This document shows, piece after piece, positions 1 through 12,424 of a stretch of DNA of 64,000 nucleotides. Numbering within the stretch: the stretch's first letter is position 1; the number at the start of each line of letters is the position of its first letter. The notes beneath the pieces were generated by a model that was given only the letters and a program-made list of their open reading frames with translations, was not told the origin of the DNA and made no database searches. The translations under genes and the position numbers were made by a program. Source of the stretch: Acridotheres tristis (Eukaryota; Chordata; Aves; Passeriformes; Sturnidae); contig CM072886.1 of assembly GCA_037013685.1 (NCBI GenBank), positions 90,136,422 through 90,200,421 on the forward strand, in the 5' to 3' direction.

Positions 1-286
1 TACCCTTCTATCTGTGAGCTGTGTCAGACCCAGGGGAGTATCAGAAAAATCAGGATTTGAATTGTAATTTAAACCAAATTGCTCTCCTTGTGAATAGTGG
101 ACATTGTTCTTGCTTGGGCAAGAGTCTTAATTCTGGACTCCTGAAAACTTGAGTGCTAGGTCCTAAAAATTATTCTTCATATAAGTAGTTTAAGGAAAAA
201 AGAAACAATCAAAATTCATCATTAGAAGGTGGAAATTTGGCTTCTTCTCAATGCTTTCCTATGAAATGGCACTTATGCAAAGCTTC
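1..286. other. Unique noncoding sequence left of the TTCC array
   Basis: AT-rich sequence with frequent stops in all frames. I see no repeat family, splice pattern or promoter here. It forms the left flank of the microsatellite. Confidence 0.6.
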
Positions 287-654
287 TTTCCTTCCTTCCT
301 TCCTTCCTTCCTTCCTTCCTTCCTTCCTTCCTTCCTTCCTTCCTTCCTTCCTTCCTTCCTTCCTTCCTTCCTTCCTTCCTTCCTTCCTTCCTTCCTTCCT
401 TCCTTCCTTCCTTCCTTCCTTCCTTCCTTCCTTCCTTCCTTCCTTCCTTCCTTCCTTCCTTCCTTCCTTCCTTCCTTCCTTCCTTCCTTCCTTCCTTCCT
501 TCCTTCCTTCCTTCCTTCCTTCCTTCCTTCCTTCCTTCCTTCCTTCCTTCCTTCCTTCCTTCCTTCCTTCCTTCCTTCCTTCCTTCCTTCCTTCCTTCCT
601 TCCTTCCTTCCTTCCTTCCTTCCTTCCTTCCTTCCTTCCTTCCTTCCTTCCTTC
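287..654. repeat. (TTCC)n / (GGAA)n microsatellite, about 92 uninterrupted copies
   Basis: An essentially pure tetranucleotide array of about 368 bp. It decays into CCCT-type units at 650-668, which suggests point mutation at the right edge. The + strand is all pyrimidine and the - strand all purine, so the tract could form triplex (H-) DNA. Long open frames cross it in several frames (PSFL repeats on +, KEGR repeats on -). They arise only because the 4-bp unit contains no stop codon, and they are not genes. Length in an assembly can be wrong for such arrays, and high population polymorphism is expected. Confidence 0.98.
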
Positions 655-706
655 CCTCCCTCCCTCTCTTCTTATCTCCATCTGCTTAATACATATTTGC
701 CACTTC

Positions 707-720
707 AAAAAAAAAAAAAA
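707..720. repeat. A14 homopolymer
   Basis: A run of 14 A just right of the TTCC array, after 'TTGCCACTTC'. It could be the degraded tail of a retroposed sequence, but no retroposon body is recognisable to its left apart from the microsatellite. Confidence 0.85.
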
Positions 721-3700
721 TTAACCTTTCTCCTTCCTATCAAGACAAACATTTATTGTGAGTTGGACAAAGTTAGGATGTGAGATACTTTTTAAAATTT
801 TCTTTTCTCCCACTAGACATTTCATGTCTCATGCTGCCATTCTGTGATGATTATATGCTCAGTCTGTGCATGACTTTGCCTGTGCCTACACGATTTTACA
901 GCTCCCGGTTGCCTGTAAACCAGTGTCTGCTAAGTGCTGCATCCCTTCTTGCCTGCTTTCCCTGAATGCCTATAGAGCTGCGTCCAAACTGATGGAAGGA
1001 GCTGTGCTGCAAGAGGAACAGGGAAAGGCAAAATGAGTCAGTAGGCATCAGTCAGTGCGACAATCAGGGAGGCAGTCTATGTAAATCATGGTTTTGTTCA
1101 GTATTTTTTGAAAAAGAAGCAGACACCATAGTAGCAGAATGGACAAATTTGTAGATAAAACCTCTATCAGTTTACAGTAATGTACAGAGCAATTCCCTGA
1201 GATGGTAGGGATTTCCTTCATCTCACAGTGGATTATTGTAGAATAGCCAATTCTGTACAATTGTAAACTGTATAATATTTTATAAATGTCAGACAAGCAC
1301 CTTAAAGTGCTCTCAATGAAAGATTATCAACGTTCTGGACAAAGGGAGAAAAATTAGCTGGTGATTTGAAAGGATTTAGAAATCAGATGTTGAGGACTGG
1401 TCTTTCACAGAGTAGCTGGACAAAGAAATAAAACCTGTAACTGCTATAGACTATCATAAATGTTCTCTGTTATCATTTAAGGTGAGATAATTTAAAGAAG
1501 TATCTGAGGAAGATTATTCCTTCCAGATCGTAGGCATAGAAGGATGCCAGGACAACTGAGGAAATTTTGTAATCAATGGTTTGTAAAAACAAAGAAAAAA
1601 ACAAGACCCTTTCTCTATTTTGTGAACTTTTCATTAACAAGTAATTGTGAACACTGGGTGGGGGAGTTCTTCAGATTTTTTTTAGCAATGTAGATTTTGG
1701 CCATCCTTAATTGTTCCACTAACACATTTATTTGTTCATTGCTCATGGTTTTGCTATGATGAAAGAACTAGATCTTTTGGCACCCAGTAAAATTTTTGCT
1801 TTGATCCTGTAACCAAATGATGCCAGCCACAAAATTCCTTTAATTTTATAATTATTTCACATGGTATACTTATTATTAATTTTGGTTTTGGCACAGACAA
1901 CATGGAAACTTAACCCAAATAACCAGTAATGTCTTTGCAATAATGTCAAGCAATATTTGGCAATTATTTCACTGTATGTTTTTGGAAGGTGTTTGACACT
2001 GACCTGATTTCAAATGGGAACAATTGTGAGTTTATGAAACCAAGCATGGAAATATAAACTAAACAACCAGTCATCTCCAGCAGGAAGGCAGCAATTATAC
2101 TCTTCCAAAAATATTTAGTTTCAACTGAAAATCAATACACAACTAGTAAGGGGTGAATAGGAGGCCAAATAATTCCTTCTAAAGAGGCTAAGAAGGTGGC
2201 TAGGCAAGACTTTGTTTTGACCTTTACATTTTGTCTCAATTCTGTTTCATGTTAGAGTGCTTAACTGGATTTTACAGTATCCTTGAAGTAATTCAACCTG
2301 CTGTAGAATAATTAAAAGAATGTTGACTGATATGTGTTGCTGTATTGGAAGCCACTGATACACTGTTTGTACAAAGAGTGTTGCAAGGGAGTTATATACA
2401 AACCTTGGGTTTTTATCATGACAAATTTTTAAAATCAACTTTTGATCTCGCTAAATGAAGAAAAGAGAGATTATTCCAAAACATAGTCATCCTATAAGTA
2501 CCTATAAGGTGAGTCTAATACGTAGGGTAAGAAAACAATACATTGTTTGTGGAAAGAATAGTTGATACTACCTGACTGAGGGCACAGTCTAGGAAAATAT
2601 TTATGAGGTAGTATAATATCAGTCTGGATAGACTGATGATTATAATAATGATTAATATTATTGACATGTAAGAGTTAGGAAAGTTTGGGACAGAATGAGT
2701 TAAAGATACTTGGTAAGGAGCAAGATAGTTTGTTCAGGGGTGTTAGTCTGGTTAGATTGGATTTCACATCTCAAATCTTTATTTCATTTTAGGACTAATT
2801 TACATGTCTTCATCAGTCAGGTAATGTTATCCATTTTTTATAACTTAAACATATAACTAAAAGGATTCATCAACTAGGTGATGGGTTTTGAGTTTTGAAT
2901 GTGGTGGTAGATGATGGTATTATTGTTATTGTTATCATCCTCACCATTATTGCCATCATCCTCAGAATTTCAGATTTTCACAAGATCTCCAGTCAAACTT
3001 GTTTAATCTGGATTTAGGTGATAATACTTCCTGCCAACTCCTAGTGATTAAGCATAGTGGGGATAGGTACATAAACATCTCAGCCACATTTTCTCTTGGA
3101 TACTTGAAGTTTTATTTTACATAGGATAGTCCCAAATCTGACAAGATATAAGAATTGTTAGGTAGTATTCTAGTTCCTGTTGAATTCTATGATAACCTGA
3201 GAAGAAGTTGCCTGGGCTGTATTCTTCTCATATCACTAAAACTCGGAAGTGGAGTGGCAGTTCCACAAATAAATATGCAGCTTCAAAATAAAAGAAACTT
3301 TCTGAAAAAATTGAAAAAACATTTGCTAAAGTATTAGATGGTAGAAGTGCTGCTTTGCTTTTGTTGCACAAGTCCAGGTCTGTTTCAGGTGCAAGAAGAG
3401 TTAAATTTTAGCAGGATAATTCCAACCACAAAACCAAATGCTGTCTATGAATTATTGGTTAGTTTAAGATAACATAGAATAACATATAAGATAAGATGTT
3501 TAAGATAGCATATAATATGCAATAAACCTTTATGTCTGTCCAGAGATATTTAAAATTAATTACAAATAGCTACTATTAAAAAGTGTTCTGAAAGAATGGA
3601 CATCTCTGGTTTGCACTGTAGGGGAAAATGCTATCATATTACCCAATAAAACCCTTACCAACCATAATTACTAGTGATTTCCCTAACCTGTCAGTTTTTC

Positions 3701-4706
3701 TTGGCAAAAAGAAACATAGAATGTTGTTCCTGTTACTCTTTCCCTTGCACCTGAATCTCCACAAGAATCTCTAGTGAGGTGGCTACATGACATTTTGGTG
3801 TAAACAGCACCACACTTTCTCCTGCTCAATCCAGATAGTTCATACATTCAGCTGAAATGTTGCTCTCACTGTTTTTTGGGAAACTGTTCTCAGACTCCTA
3901 TGTGTCACATACATTAGGGAAGTGGGCAGAACTTGAACTGTCATTCTCAACAGGCACAGATATTTTTTGGTGAAACCCTCCAACATACTGATTTTCTGGC
4001 TTGCAATGTGAAATACATTACTTTCACTTGACATTTAACACTCCAAAATTGTGGCCTCTGCTTTCTAATAGATGAATCCTAAAGAGGAATTATGAACAAG
4101 TTAAAATCTATTGTGATTTCTCTCCAAGCATGTGTGCAGGAGGGATGGATAAACAATTTTCACTGATAATCTGGGTCACATAATATATTAGTTATAATGT
4201 ATTATTTAAAAAATCTACATAGTTTTTATTCATAACTGCCATTCTGTGTCATAAAAAACTGCTTTTTACATATACTTAGGGCCAATTCAGTCTTGCCTTT
4301 TTGTTAGCTCAAAAACTTGCCTCTGAATGTGGAGAAAATGCAATAAGTGGAAACTTCCTAGAATTGCAAATTATTTCATTTTTTTTTGCCCTGCATTTAC
4401 AGTACCTAAAATTCTTTTAGTAATGTCTACTGGTTGTTATTTAAATTGCAGACACAGAATATCACACAGTTGTATGGTGAAGGGACAAGGGGAACATATG
4501 CATTGCTGGAAGAGAGTAGGCTCTATAAGGAGTTTTCTATTTCAATATTTACTTAAATATTTATATTTTTGAATGTTTTAATTTCCATATCACAGAAGAA
4601 CATTAATTATGTTAAAATACAGTAAGAGGGGTAAAACCAATCCCATTTCCCTAGTTCTGAAGAACAGAACTAAGTGGCTGTCTCGGTGGCCTTTTGCTTT
4701 CTTCAG
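721..4706. other. Noncoding stretch, no gene recognised
   Basis: About 4 kb of AT-rich sequence without a credible coding frame. The only structure seen is minor. At 2900-2965 there is an imperfect trinucleotide-like run (GTGGTGGTAGATGATGG, then ATTGTTATTGTTATCATCC). At 3470-3515 there is an imperfect repeat of 'ATAACATA/AAGATAAGAT' type. No CR1 or LTR homology was recognised. Confidence 0.55.
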
Positions 4707-4829
4707 AGTCTCCCAGAGAATGCTGCAGTTGTTAAAATATGGGAATTGTTCATAGCAGAACTGATAAAGGAAATGATTTATGAATCAAAGGCTTTGCTGG
4801 ACAGTGTCAACAAATGGCCTGTCTATTTT
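4707..4829 (+). other. Exon-like stretch, 123 bp, unidentified
   Basis: An acceptor-like polypyrimidine tract (CTTTTGCTTTCTTCAG, ending at 4706) is followed by 41 open codons. These end directly at a donor-like GTAAGA (4830). The stretch is a multiple of three in phase 0. It would encode a charged, helix-prone peptide that begins SLPENAAVVKIWELFIAEL and ends near KWPVYF. I do not recognise the family. Stops lie in both flanks. A chance combination is quite possible in 64 kb, so this is recorded as a candidate exon or relic, not as a gene. Confidence 0.2.
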
Positions 4830-6409
4830 GTAAGACCTATTGTTAATAACTGTTTTTGAGTTCTTGAATGGGACTTTGTCACAAAAAAACTTTTGGGATA
4901 GTCTTCTGAAAAATGGTGAATATTCTTCTCCATTTCCTCCTTATATTTTATAGGATTGTTTTGTTTTCTCCTTCATGCTTTCGTAAGGCTCAGGGTGGTG
5001 AATGCAGCATTCAGCTATTCTGACATCCAAACATTTCAAACAGTATGTCTGTGCTCAGAAAGTCTTTTTTTTAAGTGAAGTGCTCTTTTATTGATACCTT
5101 GTTTAATATAGTCCTACCATTCAAATTCAAGTTACTGAGAATTCTGAAAATATTTGCACAGAAACACTTCCATTTTTATCCTGTCCTGGTGAAGAAATCC
5201 TTGCATTAAGCAAATCTATTTTCTTTCAACCCTCCTCCAGTCTGCTGGAAGCCAACGGGCTGATGATGTTGCAGCAAGTGCTGTTCTTGCTGCCAGGCTG
5301 AGGAAAGGTCTGCCTACAAAAGCCCTCTCCTGTCTACAGTTACATGCACATGCTGTCATCTCTCTCTTTCTCCCTGAGCCAAGAGAAGCTTCTTCAGGAA
5401 AGGGATCCATGTTGGCCACTTGGCAGTCTCTAAAAATGCCTTTTGCTGAGGTGTATTCAAGCTCTGTTCAGATTGATTGCTTGGATGTTGTTATAACCTT
5501 ACTTGCAGCAAGAAGCTTTCAAATGTATTTGGTAATCCAGTCAGAGCTCGAAGCTTGGGATGTGGAATTTATTAGTTGCTGTTCTAATTAAAATTGCTGC
5601 ATAAAAAAACTCCTTGTGAGCAACCGCAGTTGTCCGATGAATGCTGAAATGAGGTGCTTCCTTTTTGAAAAGTCTCTCATACAAGACCTGAAATAAAACC
5701 CTCTAGTCAAAAAGCACATATTACTGATATTTGTAATTGGGATCAGTTAAAAAAATGTTAAATTGCTACATTTTGAATGTAAAGATTTGGAAAAACGAAG
5801 ATAAATTCCTAAATGAGGTAGACTGATTCCCCCAAGGGACTACCTGCATTGCGTTAGTTCCACCGTGGTAACTTTTAAACGTTATTTTTATGTGCTACTC
5901 AAAATATTTTATAAAATCTTTTCCCCAGCATATTTCAGTAGAAAGATCAGTTGTCTGGAAAGGTACAGATTGGCTTCTTTTTTCAGTACTTTTGATAGGT
6001 ATTTCTCATAACTCTAGGGTCTGGAACCAGTCCTAAAGAACGGAAAGGAAACATGCCATTGTTAAATGAGAATCGTTAAAACCCAAAGCAATTAGTTGTG
6101 AGCACTAGGCATCCAATTCAGCTTTTCAGCTTTTTTATATGCATACTTCATGTAATCTTCAAGAACAGTTTTTCTTAGATACAAAATTGCTGGTATAATA
6201 TTTGTCTATGATGTGTAAGCTTGACAGACAGAAGAACTAAAAATGTCCCTTGTGTTGTGTGAAAACACTTGGAGAAAACTTGGAAAGATGTACACTTGCA
6301 AAACAATTGCTTCTTTGTTTCTTTCAAACTTCAGTAAACTTGAAATTCCCCAAATGTCAAATAACTAAATTATTTATTACTTAGAATTCATAGTCTCCTT
6401 GCCTTCTTA

Positions 6410-6434
6410 ATTTTTTTTTATTTATTTTTTTTTA
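6410..6434. repeat. T-rich low-complexity tract
   Basis: Runs of 8 to 10 T interrupted by single A (TTTTTTTTTATTTATTTTTT). This is simple low-complexity sequence and no attached element was recognised. Confidence 0.85.
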
Positions 6435-7434
6435 CATTTCAAGAATTGTTAAATCATGTGATGAATATTAACTGACAGTTTGGAAATATTTATACAAGAG
6501 TACCTGGATTCCACGGTCTAGTAGTGATAATCAGAAAGATGTCTTTTGTGCTCAAAGATTGAGAAATGTTATAGAGAAATGAATTTGTTCTTGCTAAATA
6601 ACAGGATTTTGCAAGACAAACAAGACGCTGAAGTTTATAGAAAATTCTTGTATCTGCCAAGAAGTTTGAGATTTCATGAGATTTTAAATTTTTTTAATAA
6701 CTAAAGAAGAAATTCTGGAATCACACCACAGTAAAAATTGTCATTACTTTTATAACATTCATATCTCTGGTAGTAATTCTAGTTGAATGAATTGCTTAAA
6801 AGAAATTATTTTTTAAGCTGATTTCAAGGTTTTTGGAAGAGACTTATGCTGTGGTATTGTCTTTCCTTCTGCCATTTTGACACTACTATGTTTCATTTAA
6901 GTCATGAAAAATTAGGGTCTGCATAGAGAAAAGAGACTCAGATTTGTGTGCTGCTGAGGAAAGGCTGGGCAGAAAGCTCCTTACTTTACTAGGCAGCAAT
7001 GGACAAAGTAAAATTTTGGACTATCCACATTGCATACACTCTCTTGCCTCGTTTATGGGTTGAAGGGGGCCATTTTTTATTAGTTCTACTGCTCACAGAA
7101 GAGCTCATTTGAATGGCATTGCTATAGCTACCTTAGCTCCAAAAGACAGGATTTTGAAAACCAATATCATATGCTTTATTAAACTCAAGTCTTAAGTAAG
7201 GCTATGTATAATCATTTTAATTTCTGAGGTTTCACAAGTAATCCTGCTTAAATATATAGAGAAGATTTATCATAAGTTGTTAGAGCCATTTTTGTTGATT
7301 ATCACTTACTGAGGCTTCAAAGTACTCACTTCAAAGTGCTTAAAAGCCAAATACGTTTTTTTTTCTTGCCACAGCATTCAGTAACCTAATAAAAGACAGA
7401 TTATACTGATATACTGTGAAGTACAAGGGATAAT

Positions 7435-7531
7435 TAAAATATTAGTTTTTATTACATTACTTATCTGTTTATTTATTTGTATTTATTTAATAATTTTATA
7501 ATTATTTATATATTATTGTTTTTACATGTTT
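7435..7531. repeat. AT-rich low-complexity tract
   Basis: About 100 bp made almost entirely of A and T, with ATTTATTT- and TTATAATTATT-like words. No regular unit is present. It may behave as an easily melted or matrix-attachment-like region, but nothing in the sequence proves that. Confidence 0.75.
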
Positions 7532-8587
7532 GCTCCATAGATTTGTGAGTTATTCCAGTACTACAGGCAATGTAGATAATTTTATGTTACAGGTACAGAA
7601 CATTCATGTTTTTTAAAAATCACATTTGCCTTTAGTATGACAGAAAGGGAGCTTTGCCTTCATTCTTGAAGCCATAGAGACTCACAGTCGTTTGGCATTT
7701 CTGCTAGAGGAATCGTCTAAAGGCAGAGTCCCTGGAGAAGCACTGTCCTGCATGGCTTTTGGCAGGAGACCATGCGGATGCTGCCCTCAGAACCAAAGCT
7801 GTCTTGCAGGCAATGTGCAGCTGGCCACTCTGGTTGTGCCTGATGTGCCAGCAGGCTGCCTTAGGCCACTCTAAGCCCCTGGGCATCCTTGGATGCATGC
7901 CTGCTGTCCCCCTTCTTCTGTAGGGACAGAGACTTCTCCAGGCGTCCTTCAAAACTCAGTCAAGACCTTTTCCTTGGCTTGCCAGCACACTTTAGGTCAC
8001 TACTGAGGCTGTGGATTTCAGTCTTTGAGAAAGTTTCAGTGTCAAATAATTTTCCTTTACATGAGAACATAGAGCCCACGGAGGGCTCTGAAAGGAAAAG
8101 CAGAATAATTTCATTCTGATTTAACAGTTGCTGTGATGTGTGTTGGGTCACTGGTGTGGCTGGAAGAGTTGGGCTGATGCACTTTGAACTCGCTGAAGCA
8201 AGCCAGGCATCAGTTAAAAATGTAAAAGCTGTTCTTGCAGTGGCCAAACCTGGAAGCTGCGCTTGTAAGAAAGAGCTTTAATTAAATCAAATCAGGATGG
8301 GACAGAAAGGTTACACAGTGACTGAAATGATAGGAAATACTCTGTTATGTGGTATTCTGATTTCAGTAAGTCAGCTGCACCATTTTGCACTCTTAAATTC
8401 TTTCTTACTTCTTAGCAAGCATTAGAAATCACCCAATTCTCTCAGTTACACTGGAGGCATGGAAGTAATTATGGGATCTCAACATACTAAGAGTAAAAAC
8501 ATTAATTTAGGAAAGTTATCAGCAACCAAAAATAATGTAAAAATTGTATCAGACTAGATGGATAGTACATAAGGATAATCCGAACTG

Positions 8588-8620
8588 TATATATATATAC
8601 ACACATATATATATTATTAT
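8588..8620. repeat. (TA)n with an ACACA interruption
   Basis: TATATATATATATA, then CACACA, then TATATATATATTATTAT. A short compound dinucleotide microsatellite. Confidence 0.9.
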
Positions 8621-11600
8621 AGTGTATTCACTATATATTATGATTTTGAATACATCTATGGGATATTATTTCTTTTATGGACCTGTTACATTGCAATGAC
8701 CCTGGAAATACAAAAAGTTTCCTCCAGTCACTGTAGGAGGAATGGGTGAATGATGGAGACACCATCCAGGCAGTCCAGGCTGTTTTTCCAAAGAAGATGA
8801 TACATAGGTAAGTTAAGTAATTACTGGTGCAGGTATCTGAGGCAAAATTTGGAATGAATCTCAGGTATCCTGAGTCCTGGTTCTTGCTATCATTGCTAGG
8901 TATTATATACAGCACATTTACAAGTCCACTTTATGATATTACTTACAAAATGCAGTGGATAGAAATTTGGTGATGTTTAATACTTCAGCTCTAATACCCT
9001 GATAGTTTGGAAGGCTATGTTAAGTTTTCTGGAGCAGATCTGCAGAACTGCATGGAAATGCAATGTTTATGAACAAACCAGTGCTGTGTGGTGCATGTTT
9101 TAGTCTGCCATCAGTATCTTCTGCTGCAATGTTTCTTCCTTGCTGTGTGACCTCACATGACTGCTAACTCCCCAGCATGTGACAAGACCCACAAGGACGG
9201 TCCACAAGATTCCAGCAATGTTCAGTGCTCCAGAGAAGTTTGGGAATTTTGATTTGTCCCTCTGATAGAAGGGGATTATCAAAGTTTTCTACTGTTTTAC
9301 TCTCCTGTTAATTGGTGACGGTGTTTGGGGAAGAATAAGATCACTGTCTTTTCTGTGCAATCAAATGCTTCTGCAGCTGGTGACAAGGGTGGAGAAGAAC
9401 GAGACAGCACCCCCCCTTTTCTCCCCTTTCTTTTAGCACTGCATTTTAATTCTCAATTCATTTTTCAACTTCGTAAAGAAAGCTGAGACTGGATCTGTGA
9501 AAAATCTCCACAACTTTCTTCCTTTTCCTGCAAAGTTAAGATTGTATCTATGCTCAGAAGGAAACTGTTAGTTAGGGCTTAGTTATATCTCATGCATTGT
9601 TTTCTGGTTTTATGATACTTCCTTCCCCCTGGCAATGTTGAGAAATTTGTATTAAACTTTAGGAAATAATAAATGCTCTGTTGTATGTTTAATGGACTAG
9701 ACATGTTAGTCCTTGTCTTGGCATGTTGTGGAGGGAATAATATGATGTCAACCTTGGATAATCGAAATATACTCACTTGTAGGCATTTCTAAATCTTCAA
9801 ACCAAGGGCACTGTAACAAATAAAGCAAATAGCCCAGAACTGTGCACCAAAGCCCTACTTCAGAAATTCTTTCTTGCAAAGCCCTTTTCATCTCATACTT
9901 TCTGTATTGTGCCAGTGGGCAGTCAGCAGTGTTTCAGCAGTCAGCAGTATTTCTTTGAACATACAGGTTTGAAAGGCCTCATACAGACTGTTTTTTTCAC
10001 TATCTTGGCGATGGATCTGTTCTATCAACATGGATGAGTGGATTAGTTTTGTGCTTGAAAACGATCAATTTTATGCAGTGAGATACAAGGGGAAGTTAGG
10101 CTGAAGCTCAGTGATGGATGGTGTTTTATTTTTACTCTGCTGCTATGACGTTTTGGTTCCTTACAAAAAGTGAGTGATGGATTCAAGTGGAAACTTGTGG
10201 AGAAAGGGGCAAATCACTCCTGGAGATCATCTTGAGGGTGTTGGAGGAGAAAAAGCTTTTGAACACATTGCTTGAGCAGAGGAGGGATGTCTGAGACTGA
10301 AAGCTGTCCAAGGAGCTGGGAAATGGCTACAGAGAGCAGGGAGCAAACACACAACTAGCCCTAAGTAATTCTCAGGACTGGGAGGGCACTGCATAGAGTT
10401 GAGCTCCAACCTCAAGAAAATAGATTGTTGGCCTGCCAAAAAGCCTAGAAGAAAGGATGCACTTCAGGAGAATAAGATGATCAGAGGACTTTTTGTTGCA
10501 AATAATTTTGAAATTTCATTTCTGTCTTACCTAATGACTTGATTTATACCCATTATAAAAAGTTAACTCTTCTTGTTTGCGTTTTACTAGAACTTGGCAT
10601 TTCACTTGACAAGTCTTTCAGTATTTCAGGAGCAAGGGAAGTTCTTCCTGCAAACTTTAAGCAAATCTGCCTCACAGCTCTTTAGAAGTTTAGTCTTCAC
10701 TCATCTTAAAAGGGATTTTCAGAAACTGCTTCTAACTTTCATTTTTCTAAGCATATGTAGACTGCATCATGACAGTGCAGGTTTAATTTGCAGGCTTAAT
10801 AATGGACTACAAAATCTGTCGGGGTTTTTTTGGGGGGGGGGAGGAAGATGAGCATCTTTTCTGTCCTTTAAAGGAGATTCCTTATTTCATTAGTTTTCCA
10901 CATGAATCAAACATTTGCAGAGTGATGCTAAAACATATGCTGTAGATTAAACTTTGTTTTCAGTATGGAACTTTTCCTGAAGAAATACCGGTACTATATA
11001 GAGCCATTCATATGTGACACAAAATTTGAAACGTTCTCTCTTCCAAGATTTATCCACAAGTAATGCTTCTTGGTAGAACTACAACTTTATGTACGTGATA
11101 ATAATATGGTCTCTTCCAGATGAGAAAAAAAAAATCAATTAAGTTGGAAAGGGTATATGCTTTCTTTCTGGCCACAATCTCAAACTGGGAAAATATCTAT
11201 CTGCTAGCTGCTCATTAGAACAACTTTGAGAGGGCATATTGATTAATTAAAAAAGAAGCACTTAAGGACCTGTATTTGTAATAATTGCAATTGGGAAAAA
11301 TACAGTGCATTAGAATTATTTGTCTTTTGAAAACATATAATTATTGATACTCATAAATCTAACACTGATTTTGCAGAAAAACTGGTAGGTTCCTGATCCG
11401 CTTGCACAGAGAAGTATGCTGTACATAAGTTATTACTGAGATTAAAAAGAAAAGTGCAATCATGTTTATTGTAACCTTTTTTCAATGGCAAAAAGATTTC
11501 CAAAGTTGCAGGAGATCTTTCCTCAGCATTGAATATTTGGAACTACTGATGCATAACTCCACAAAAGTATTATCTCTGCTGTCAATTTAAGATAAATGTG

Positions 11601-12406
11601 TTAACTAACTGTGCATTTGAAGGGATCTTGAAAAGTTTCCTCACTATTAAAAGTTAGTATTCTACTTTAGGTGAAGATTGCTTAATTGCAACATCTTCTA
11701 ATTTCTATAAGGGTGAGGAGGATGGGAGTGATGCTTTCAATGACTAAATAACTACTTAAAAGGTTTTTTAAATGACACACTTAAAAAATCATAACAACCT
11801 GCTCTTCTGTGTGCTGAAGTTAATGATGTCATACTTTTTCTGAAGGGTAATCTAGGAAAAGAACTGACAACTGATTCATGCATCACAGTCTAATTCTTAA
11901 ATATAACTTCATATGAAAGCAGAAAAAACAGCCAGCATTTCATTCATCTTTCAAACACCAGAATTTGTAGGAAAGCCACGACAAACAAAACGAAATTTAA
12001 ACTGAGACATTTGCTTCCTCTGGAAAAAGCATTGTCCTTTCAGGAAGTCACAGATGTTTGAGACAGGCTGAGCTTCCAAGTCTGGAAAAGGAACCTTTCA
12101 TTGAAGAGTTTTGTGGAAGGCAAGCGTGTCAATAATACACCTGTGGCACGAGCCTTGTGTAAGGAAATTGTCTATGGCTCTGTCTTTAAGCTCTTGCTAT
12201 CTCTATTTTTCTAAATTCATTGACTTTAATATACCCTCTGCTGACTTGAGTGCACACTCTGGAGAATATTTTCCTTTTAAAAACAGATGGTCTGGAAATT
12301 TTTAAAGTATTGCGTCTGTTAAGCCCAAACTATATATTAATGGTAACTTGAGCTGAACAAGTGAAAGGATGTGCAAATTGATTTTAAAAAAGAAACCTTA
12401 AGAACT
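8621..12406. other. Noncoding stretch, no gene recognised
   Basis: AT-rich sequence with short chance frames only. It includes a G10 run at 10832-10841 (listed separately). The segment 10200-10440 is slightly GC-richer, but I could not assign it to CR1, an LTR or an exon. Confidence 0.55.
10821..10841 (+). repeat. G4-T7-G10 homopolymer cluster
   Basis: GGGG, seven T, then ten G in a row, followed by GAGGAAG. A homopolymer cluster of this type is often length-variable and could be a sequencing or assembly weak point. It might support an intermolecular G-quadruplex, but it lacks four separated G-runs. Confidence 0.9.
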
Positions 12407-12424
12407 TATATATATATATATATA
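12407..12424. repeat. (TA)9 microsatellite
   Basis: Nine TA units between AGAACT and AAAGG. A simple repeat with no other feature attached. Confidence 0.92.

Larger units (their letters stand above)
4830..8587. other. Noncoding stretch with possible conserved blocks
   Basis: No gene is seen. Two segments keep isolated CpGs inside AT-rich DNA and look like candidate conserved noncoding elements: about 5545-5660 and about 5850-5965. A moderately GC-richer patch lies at 7690-7950. Low-complexity T-rich and AT-rich tracts lie at 6410-6434 and 7435-7531 and are listed separately. Confidence 0.5.

Noticed and set aside
237..724. 150-157 codon open frames on both strands across the TTCC array
   Set aside because: They are translations of a stop-free 4-bp repeat and carry no gene evidence.
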